In this document: positions 55,790 through 64,000 of the stretch, piece by piece | Layout: each line of letters opens with the position of its first letter | Numbering within the stretch: position 1 is the stretch's first letter | From: Emydura subglobosa | Taxonomy: Eukaryota > Chordata > Testudines > Chelidae | Length of the DNA stretch: 64,000 nt | Assembly: GCA_007922225.1 (NCBI GenBank) | Contig: ML679961.1 | Coordinates: forward strand, 3,144,319-3,208,318 | Direction of reading: 5' to 3' | The notes under the pieces: generated by a model | What the model saw: the letters and a program-made list of their open reading frames with translations, nothing else | Told to the model about the DNA's origin: nothing | Database searches by the model: none | Position numbers and translations under genes: made by a program

Positions 55790-56260
55790 AGTCAGCCCAT
55801 GGTGCTTGGCAGTAGTGTGCGAGCGGCAGCCCTTCCCGCAGTGGGTACAAGTCCACTCGCCGGATGGCGGTTGGAGTGAACTCTGCTTCCTGGCTCCCCT
55901 CTGGGCCTCAGCCTGGGCTCTCTGATCACTCTCCGCAATGACTGCACCAGCCTTGACCTGGCTTCTCCAGACTGTGCGGCTGTGGGCAGGGCTCTCCCCG
56001 TTGTCAGTGGCAATGCTGGATTTCTTGAGACCCTGCTTGACCTTGTTGCTGTATCAGAGCTTTGGCCTTCCTCTGCGTCGCGGGTAGTTCTTGGGTTGGC
56101 CATAGAGCACAGCCTTCAGCAAACAATCTTGAGCCTTGCACTCCACGTGTCCCGGCCACTGAAGCCTGTGAGCATCCAGCAGAGTCTGCACAGAGTGCAG
56201 GCCAGTTCTCTCAAGGATCCCGTTGTTAGTGATCTCTTGGTCCCAAGTCACGTCAAAGAT
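55790..56260 (-). pseudogene. APE-LINE C-terminal domain and Cys/His finger
   Basis: The minus strand reads NNGILERTGLHSVQTLLDAH and LQWPGHVECKAQDCLLKAVL (about 56230-56105), the RWxGHVxRMxDxRLPK block of this LINE group, then RRRGRPKL. In the next frame the reading goes on to EWTCTHCGKGCRSHTTAKHH (about 55864-55805), a degenerate form of the C-x2-C finger that ends these proteins. A related finger remnant is seen in the copy at 32.3-33.2 kb. Confidence 0.78.
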
Positions 56261-56379
56261 TTTTCTGAGACAGCAAAGGTGGAAGCTGTTTAATCTCCGC
56301 GCCTGCTTGGAGTACGTGACCCAGCTCTCACAGCTGTAAAGGAGGGTGCTGAGGACATAAGCCTAATAAACAGACACCA

Positions 56380-57530
56380 CTGTATTCAGAGTTAGCAGCT
56401 CGTTGTTCCTGACACATGAGGTAAGTTTGCCAAAGATGACATCAAGTTCTATATCAAGGCTAATTGAGCTGGTTAAAGTTGAGCCAAGATAGCAGAAGTG
56501 ATCCACGTTATCTAGAGCTTCATCACTGACACGGACTCTAGGTGGGATGTTAGTGTCCTGTGACATGACAACCTTTTTCTTAATACTGATACATGCATCA
56601 GAGAACTTATTCATCATGATCTGCAATTCATCAGTTGAATTAGAGACGAATGCAGTGTCATCTGCGAAGAGCAGATCCTGAATAGTGAGCTGGGTGACAC
56701 GCCTGTTGCTCTGACATCACCTGACATTAAACAAGCTGCCGTTCATCCTCAGTTCAGTTAGTACACCAGATTGATCGGTTCTGAAAGCATACATAAGAAG
56801 AATAGTGAAAAAGTTGCCAATGCCGGTAGGTGCTAAGACGCAGCCTTGCTTCATGCCAGTATCAATGCTAAACTCAGACGAGGTTTCATTTCCATACTGG
56901 ATAATTGCCTTCATTCCCTCATGGAACTCCTTAAATAGGGAGAGCTTTTTTTGTGGACCGACAATTTTCAGCAGGATCTTGTATGGCCATTCCTGCTAAC
57001 CGTGTGGAAGGACTTTTGTAGGTCATCGAATGCTACACAGAGAGGTGCCTGTTTTTCACAACTTTTTTCTTGCAGCAAGCTCATTGTGAAGGACGTGTCA
57101 GTCGTGGAGCGTCCAGCTCTGAACCCGCACTGGCTCTCAAGGTAAACCCTCTCAGTGAGGGCTTGGACTCGTTTCAGCAGGACCCTTGAAAGCACCTTGC
57201 CAACCACACTGAGCAGAGAGATCCTTCGGTAGTTGTCGCAGTCTTCTCTGCCCCCTTTATTTTTGTATAAAGAAATTATGTTTGCATCTTCCAAATCCTG
57301 GGGCATGTGGCTTTCTTCCCAGCAGACACAGAGAAGTGCAGGGATGTCTCTCGCAAGCTTTCTCCCTCCTGCCTTTAGGAGCTCTTGAGGTATCTGACCA
57401 TTGCCTGCTGCTTTCCCAGGTACAATCTCTTTGGTAGCTTTCTCTACATCTTTGAGAGTTGATATTTGGTCCCTCTCCTGCAGCGTTGGAAGCTGGGAAT
57501 GGCAGCAAAGGCAGTATCACAGATAACGGC
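56380..57530 (-). pseudogene. APE-LINE reverse transcriptase domain
   Basis: In shifting minus frames: IVPGKAAGNGQIPQELLKAG (about 57425-57366, NGKAPGxDGIPAE-like), MPQDLEDANIISLYKNKGG (57306-57250), NYRRISLLSVVGKVLSRVLL (about 57238-57179), ESQCGFRAGRSTTDTSF (about 57140-57090), VAFDDLQKSFHTVSR (about 57039-56995), MKQGCVLAPTG (about 56857-56825) and DLLFADDTAFVSN (about 56680-56642). The FADD pair is intact although the frame is broken at least four times. After FADD the usual HFCYLGSTLTSSI block follows (56500-56460). Confidence 0.85.
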
Positions 57531-58149
57531 ATCCTTTGAGTAGCGTTCTTTGTAACGCTCAGTCCATCCGTCTAGTTGTTCTTGCCTCTCAGTAAGGACG
57601 GTCCCATCTTTCCCTTTCAGGGTTGCAGTCTTTTTACAAATTGGAACATGTGCCTCTTTGATTCCATCATAGGTACCACAAAGGTCCCCTCTTTCCAAGC
57701 CGGTCTGAATCTTCTTGCACAGGTCTTGCCAGTACTTCTGGGCACATTCTCTAGTGGCTTTCTGGACTGCAGCCTTGGCCTCTTTGAACGTAAGAGTTCT
57801 GGACTTGGTTGTGGAAGTAAAGCTAGGTGAGTTGCTTTTTCTTTTCTGTGCGTGGGAGCAGCAGATGTTGAGAAGCTGTGCACCAATTAGGTTGTTTTTA
57901 ATTTGTGGTTCCAAAGACATCCTTGGCACCAGCCAGGGTCTTATTTTTAAAATTGTCCCGCAAGGTGTCAGAATCAGGGGAATCAAACTGATCATTTTCA
58001 AAAACATGCTCAAGCGCACGTTGAAACTTTGCACAAGTGTCAGAGTCCTTGATGTTAGTGATGCTGAGATGAAGTTTGCCTTTTGGCTTTGCATGATGGA
58101 TCTTTTAAGATGTATTTGGAGCTTGGCCCTGACAAGGGCATGGTCAGGG

Positions 58150-58900
58150 TCACAATCAGCGCTGTGCATCGATCGAGCGTGCAGTGCCCCGCGAATGTTT
58201 CTGCAACTGGTCAAGATGAGGTCAAGCTGATGCCAGTCCCCGGAACGGTGGTGCCTCCGTGTGACCTGCCTGCTGTTGCTGCCAGCAAAATAGGTATTCG
58301 AAACTATCAGCTCATAAGAGGCGCAAAGCCCCAGGACACACTGGCCATTTTCATTAAGGCTACCTGTGCCGTAGCGATGCGTCCCCAGTGCTCCCAGTTC
58401 TGACCTGCACAGGCACTGAAATCACCAAGAACAACGAGTCTGATTCCTATGGGGACATTCTCAATTATTTGTTCCAGATGAGAACAGAACTCATCTTTTT
58501 GCTGCGTAGAGTAGTCAAGTGTTGGTCCATAGATGGACAGAAAAGTCAGGGTTCCTGAATTCATATTCACGTCCAGCCACACGATCCTCTCGTTAATAAA
58601 TACCGGATGGCTACATGCACTAAGGACAGACTTCTTGTCAGCAAATCCGACACCGTGCATCCTTGGTTGATTTTTCAGGTTTCCCAGACCAGCAGGAGTG
58701 GTAGTTTACTTCAGCTAGTGATCTAGTTTCCGAAAGTCTTGTCTCACTAACAGCTGCAATTTCAATGCCCCGTTGATGTAGGTCTCTATCAGTTACGCCT
58801 CTTTTCCAAAGTTCATGGTCTTTCAGTTCAAGTCCGGTTAACACAGGACAAACATTCCCACAAGCAATGATTAATTTAGAGTCAGGAAAGAAAAAGTTGG
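58150..58900 (-). pseudogene. APE-LINE endonuclease domain
   Basis: The minus strand shows GNVCPVLTG (about 58853), RGIEIAAVSETRLSE (about 58780-58736, containing the catalytic Glu of the QETR/SETR motif), HGVGFADKKS (about 58657), FLSIYGPTLDY, then VVLGDFSACAGQNWEHWG (about 58440-58387, GDFN with Asn to Ser) and SADCDPDHALV (about 58160-58128, the DxDHxxV end with catalytic His). The N-terminal 80 or so codons of the first frame (59129-58870) are not similar to the domain. Frame breaks near 58650 and 58310. The nuclease nicks DNA for target-primed insertion; this copy is dead. Confidence 0.82.
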
Positions 58901-59479
58901 AAGGGAGCTTTTTTAGCCTATCTTTTCTAGGGCCTTCCCTGAACTGGGGCAAGCAGGCCACCCCTAAATAGGGCTGCTTGAACATCCGAGCCGCTGCCGT
59001 CCCTGGGTCCTTCCCCACCAGGACGAGCAACGTCAAGCACAGACCTTCAACGTGTACACCTAGGCAAAACAAAGAAGGCCCTCCACCTTCTCTCTCGGCA
59101 GGGACTATAGAACTCCAAGGGCAAGACAAAGATCAAGACGATTGGTATAGGCCTGCTGCAGCTTCTGGCTGGAACATCACTCCAAGTTGAAGGAAGCACC
59201 CGCCTTATCATGTCCACAAAGGCGCCTTTGCTAAATGGGTGTGGTCCTGACTGTGTGGGTACCCCTGGCCAACAAGATTCTGGCGTATCCACTTTTCTGG
59301 GGACATTTCCTTCACCCAGGAGGTTCCACTATCCACCCTTGGACACCATTGGGGCTTCCCAAGGGGAGACAGGATTTATTGACCAGCGCCTGTCGCTCGC
59401 TCTTGCATCGCTGGCTGTATTATCTACACATCCAGTGGTGAATCCCAGAGGGACGAGCCAGACAAAGTTTTTAGCATAG

Positions 59480-60605
59480 AGAGAGGTAAATAGTGGATTC
59501 CCCCTGGGGTCTGTACTGGGACCAGCGCTCTTCAACATATTCATAAATGACTTGGAAAAAAGGGCAAACAGTGAGGTGGCAAAGTTTGCAGATAATACAA
59601 ATTTCTCAAGATAATTAAGTCCAAAGTGGACAGCAAAGAGTTACAAAGAGACCTCACAAAACTGGGTGACTGGGCAACAACACGGAAGATCAAATTCAAT
59701 GTAGATAAATGAAGATAATGCACACTGGAAAACATAATCCCAACTATACATATAAAACGATGGGGTCTAAATTAGCTGTTACCACTCAGGAAAGAGATCT
59801 TAGAATCATTGTAGATAGTTCTGTGAAAACATCCTCCCAATGTGCAGTGACAGTCAAAAAAGCTCCCAGCATGTTAGGAACCATTAGGAAAGGGATGGAT
59901 AATAAGACAGAAAGTATCACAGTCACTATATTAAGCCATGGTACTCCCACACCTCGAATACTGCATGCAGAACTGATCACCCCATCTCAAAAACAAGATA
60001 TTAGAATTGGAAAAGATGCAGAGAAGGGCAACAAAAATGATTGGGGTTATGGAACAGCTTGCGTCTAAGGAGAGACTAAAAAGACTGGGACTATTCAGAT
60101 TGGAAAAGAGACAGCTAAGGGGGATATAAAAGAGGTCTATAAAATCATGACTGGTGTGGAGAAAATGAATTAGGAAGTGTTATTTACCACTTCACATAGC
60201 AGGGTTTGCCCAATGAAATTAACAGGCAGCAGGTTTAAAACAAACAAAAGGAAGTATTTCTTCACCCAACGCCCAGGCAACCTTTGGAACTGCTTGCCAA
60301 GGGATGTTTGAAGGCCAAAAGTATAACTGGGTTAAAAAAAGAACTAGGTAAGTTCATGGAGGATAGGTCCATCAATGGCTATTAGCCAAGATGCTCAGGG
60401 ATGCAACTCCAGACTCTGAATATCCCTACGTCTCTGATTGCCAGATGCTGGGAGTGTACAATAGGGAGTGGATCACTTGATGTTGACCTGTTTCTGGTCA
60501 TTCTCTCTGAAGCACCTGCCACTGGCCACCCTCAGCAGACAGGATACTGGGCTAGATGGACCGTTGGTCTGACCCAGTATGGCCGTGCTTATGTTCTTAC
60601 ATGCA
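59480..60605 (+). mobile_element. CR1 LINE ORF2 and 3' end, sense, right of the inserted LINE
   Basis: Resumes the CR1 with REVNSGFPLGSVLGPALFNI (about 59484-59543). The catalytic site reads KFADNTNF (about 59580-59605), with the second Asp changed to Asn. Then come NPNYTYKTMGSKLAVTTQERD (about 59729-59793) and SQCAVTVKKA, and the C-terminal domain in broken frames. It ends with TAGATGGACCGTTGGTCTG and GGCCGTGCTTATGTTC, the standard CR1 terminus at about 60600. Together with 54850-55744 it makes one old CR1. Confidence 0.88.
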
Positions 60606-63600
60606 GCGAGAGCGTAACACCAATCTGTGTTGTGGGGTGGAAATGAAATGCAGATTGCAGCCAGCAGCATCGGGGCGTGTGGCTAAGTGGGTGTTATTTT
60701 TGCTCACTGACAGGCTTTTCCTTTTGTGCTTGGTGTGCCATGGGCAATCCTAAAACACACAAACCTTCCCTCATCATTGGGAGCACGCAAAAGGGTATTT
60801 CAAAGACTGTGCGAGCTAGGAAGGGAGAGTTGTTCTTTCGGAGGAGGAGTAAGTAGATAAGAGGCTGCTGATCCGTGTCTGGTGCAAGGCATAGAGGGCT
60901 GTGTGTCTTGAGTCACATTGGGTTACAATGTTCTCAGCCTGCAGGTGCAAATGCTGAACTGTATCTTTTAAACAAGATGGGCAGTGAAGTGCGGAGCTGC
61001 TAACTCCCCTGGCTGCTCCCCTCAGGGCCTGGCAGTCCCTCGGACACAGATACAGCTAGGACTTCACATATCTGGGTAATGTGAACTTTGATTTTTGGCC
61101 CATGGGGTGAGATTCTGGGTGCAGCACAGAACCTGCAGCCATAAGGGAGGGGAGGTAAATGGAGCTTTATGCTAATTCTGAGCTTTCCCAACGCCAGGCC
61201 GGTCCAGCCCCAGCACAATTCAGGCAGCTCCGTGGTTATGGTAGTCTCTCTTCATTACCCCGTGGCTGTTGCTGCCCCTGAGAATTCCCATCATATCAAG
61301 GCCCCATCTCTTTTCCCCACCCTGAGGCTTGTGAAAGCAGGACCTTGTAGGGCAGCCTATGTTTGCTCTATGAAATGCCTTGGGAATTCTCCCCCACCAA
61401 ACTCCAGGACATATATGGCCCCATAGTCTGCAACAGGGTCAGCACACGGGGTCATAGCAGGGATTAAAATCCCACCCTATGGTCTTTTGGGCAATATAGC
61501 TTTAGTACCTGGCTGGCTGTTCTCATGCAGGGATTGTTTGTGAGGAGGTACATTGAAGGATGTGGTAATTCTTGTATTAAACTAGGGTCACCTTGCCGGT
61601 TTGCACTACGGAGGAGGTTAATGGCGGGTTTTTTCTGGTTTTTTTTTAATGAAGAGGAAGTTTTCAGCTTTTTCAATGCCTCTTTCTCACCAGCGTGCAG
61701 TGGGTTCACGAGATCTCACTGAATAAAGGCTAACTATGCACTTTGTGACTTCTCCTTCTGCCGTGGTAGTGTGCTCATCATCAAGACCCACTTCAAGGCA
61801 GACGTGCATGTGACTGACAAGGTAAGCAGGCTATCCGAGCGGTATCTGCTACGATCCACTTCACTCAATGAAAGATAGAGCAGCTGAAGTGCAGGTGTTC
61901 TTTGAAAGACTCAGACAATAGTGCAACCTTGCCTTTGCCATGAGTAGCAGCTTCATCAGCTGATTTCAGGAGGGTTCCATTTCTAAGTGCTGAAATAGCG
62001 CCAAACGTTCAAACAAACTGCTCGCGTGCTGAAGGTTTGTGTTTGTTTATCCATCCAGCTTGTCCCGTTAACCCAACTGACCCTCTGGGACTGGGAAGGA
62101 AGAGAGCGTACACAGCAGCAAAAGAACCCGCACACTACAGCATTCGCATTCACCGAGCACAATAAACCCTCTGCACAGAGTCATATCGCATTTCCGACCG
62201 GTCCTCAGTCCAGCAGCAGCAGTAGGGCAAGGAGCATGTGGGGGGAAGTCAGGATACAATAGCCCACTCCTGACTGGACCAGCTAAAAGCCGCCCAGGGG
62301 TAAGAAGTCCCACCAGTCCCCTCTCCACAGGGCCTCGGCCGGAGCAGCTCTATGCCAGCAGCTGGGAGCAGCAGGACGCAGAGCAGGCTTTCCCCCGCCA
62401 ATCACTTCCCCATAGCACTGGACCCCTCTTTGACAGTTGCCTGGACAGTCATTCACTGGATGTTTATTCTAGTCTCCTCCCATCTGCCAGCCTCACCCTT
62501 CCTGCCCCTCATGTTCCTCCTTTTCTATCCCCTTGTCTTCCGTCCCACCCTAGCTCCATCCTATGGCGGTTGGGATGTTCCCTTCTGCTCTGCTAGGGAA
62601 AGGGGTAGTCTCCCCTCTCTGTCTGACTAGAGACCTGGGATGGATTCTCCTTCCTGGCTGGTGGCGTAGGACAGGTCTCTCTTTTTTGCTCATATACAGC
62701 TGTGGATAGTCTCTCCTCTCAGCAGAGCTGGGAGCATGGGATGACCTGGTCTCTTCTCTGCTGGTGAGGGGGATTTGTCAGAAGAACAGCAGGTCATACC
62801 AACCTCAAGGAGTGCAGAGGTGGACTAGACAGATGGACCACTGAGCCCAGCGGGAACTGCAGAGGACAAACTGTGCAGAGAGAACATGGGTTTGTGGGGG
62901 AGAAGGAACCATACATGGGATGATGTGGCAAGTAGGGGAAGGATGAGACCATTGAGGCAGGCACCATCTCCTTGTTAATACAGCTGCAAATCATTACATC
63001 TTCAATTTCTCCCTCTCTGGTGGCAGGCAGAGGGTCTATAATAAAATAACTAGAAAACCCCTTTTCCTCTTCTGTTTCCCTTCCCTTCTCTCATGTTTCA
63101 GGAGAGGGGATAAAAACCTTAATTCTTCCATCTCTCAGAGCTGAGGGGCAGTAGGACCCTGACTGCTGACACTGGAGAGAGGAAGATGGAAGGTGGCAGT
63201 GATGGAACTGAAAGCGGGCGTTTGGGCCATCTTTATTTCAGGGATGTGTTGTTCCAGTGAAATGGCTTTTTTTATTTTCACAGGGAAAATAAATGGCTGC
63301 AACCTGTCCTCATTAGGATCGCTCTGTGTAGGATTTTAGAAGAACCATGCACGCTGTAAGCATCCATGTGCACAGACTGTACAGGATTTTGTGTGGTTGT
63401 TGTATCCAAGAAGGCAAAGATTGCTACAGGGCTGGCATCTCTGTAATTTACGTGTCGTGTGCAATCACGTGGGAGGGGCTGTGTTTGTAGCTATGGGAGT
63501 AAGATTGAACCATCTATCATCAACCCTGCAAGGGGCACTGGGACATTCTTTCAAGTATAGAAATATACAGAAAGATAGTGTGGAGCTGACTGGAAAGGGC

Positions 63601-64000
63601 ACCATGGCAGTTGTCTGCCTACATCATATATCAAACAAGCATACATTCTAGAATGACTTTCCCAGATTCTAATTTTTGATCCCCACACACCGTCCTTTCC
63701 TTGAATGTCCTTCTTACTGCTCATTGATCAGACGATTCTTCAATAACCAGTCTGAGTGTGTGCATGCTGGAGGATAAATGGGCATGGAATCATCATATAG
63801 AACATCTATATTTTTGCCTATTACTGTGGGCATGACTAACCCCTTCTTTTTCCTGCTTCTTGTTCTTGGAATCTCGTCCACCACCTCAGGAGCGATGATG
63901 GGGCCCAATGAGGTCTTTCCACCATTTTCTATCTTCTGCCAGCTTCATTCATCTTTAAAGCTTTTTGTTCTAAGTTATTCTTCACTGCTTACACCCAACA
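60606..64000. other. Anonymous noncoding DNA, right edge
   Basis: No gene, RNA or named repeat recognised. Reading frames stay below 93 codons and none shows family motifs. A run of T interrupted by G lies at about 61629-61649. Confidence 0.45.

Larger units (their letters stand above)
55745..59465 (-). mobile_element. Nearly complete APE-type LINE inserted in CR1, antisense
   Basis: A 3.7-kb element whose minus strand encodes, in order, an AP-like endonuclease (about 58900-58150), a linker (58210-57560), RT (57530-56380), a C-terminal domain and a terminal Cys/His motif (about 55855-55815). All recognisable domains are present but broken by frameshifts and stops. AGTTTTCAGAA at 55734-55744 and AGTTTTTAGCAT at 59466-59477 on the two flanks may be a decayed target duplication. 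The clade (RTE-like, I-like or other) I cannot settle by eye. The family is common in fish, sharks and other vertebrates. It contrasts with the CR1 around it. Confidence 0.88.

Noticed and set aside
57715..58230. 171-codon plus frame, plus a 256-codon minus frame
   Set aside because: The minus frame is the linker of the APE LINE (kept as part of that element); the plus frame is its antisense shadow.
1..64000. CRISPR array, bacterial operon, phage or plasmid features
   Set aside because: No regularly spaced repeats, no Shine-Dalgarno-led gene strings; the repeat content is vertebrate.

Overview
The window looks like gene-poor nuclear DNA from an amniote, most likely a turtle; a crocodilian or other sauropsid is possible. 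Three things point this way. Many CR1 LINE copies of different ages cover it, and the two youngest still read as long open frames. Two decayed copies of a vertebrate APE-type LINE and a Ty3/Gypsy pol relic are present. There are also LTRs, small inverted-repeat DNA elements and MIR fragments. I found no host protein-coding gene, no rRNA or functional tRNA gene and no CRISPR array. Every translated segment I could recognise belongs to a retrotransposon. The species call is inference from repeat content recognised from memory, not from a database search.

Layout. 1-2.9 kb: nothing recognised apart from a short tandem repeat. 2.9-4.85 kb: an old sense CR1 interrupted by an antisense CR1. 4.9-12.3 kb: mostly anonymous, with a MIR fragment, a hAT-like terminus and a (CT)n(CA)n microsatellite. 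12.3-15.1 kb: a Ty3/Gypsy relic on the minus strand (gag, zinc knuckle, protease, RT, integrase), with a tRNA-like SINE head just beyond its 3' end. 16.0-18.1 kb: an antisense CR1 inserted in a sense CR1, giving a large inverted repeat. 20.3-20.6 kb: a CR1-type 3' tail. 21.6-22.3 kb: an LTR-like block. 22.8-26.8 kb: a long decayed CR1 (ORF1, endonuclease, RT tail) split by an LTR. 27.1-28.2 kb: more CR1. 29.3 kb: a MITE. 32.3-33.2 kb: the 3' end of an APE LINE. 33.6-34.5 kb: a well-preserved antisense CR1.

36.6-37.7 kb is GC-rich with promoter-like boxes and is either an LTR or a promoter. 38.4-41.25 kb is an antisense CR1 split by an unclassified insert of about 0.9 kb. 41.4-45 kb holds tRNA-like SINE heads and an inverted-repeat element. 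47.3-49.07 kb is an antisense CR1 cut by a textbook solo LTR with a perfect 5-bp target duplication. 51.4-53.9 kb has CR1 tails, a second MITE copy and a 321-bp palindrome. 54.85-60.6 kb is a sense CR1 split by a nearly complete, decayed APE LINE in the opposite orientation. From 60.6 kb to the end I recognise nothing.

The elements do not act together as a pathway. What they record is a layered insertion history: at least five CR1 copies were later interrupted by other elements. The cleanest observations are the solo LTR with CGGGG duplication, the CR1-in-CR1 nest, the APE LINE inside CR1, and the two LINE tails carrying degenerate Cys/His finger motifs. I did not find a convincing new functional system.
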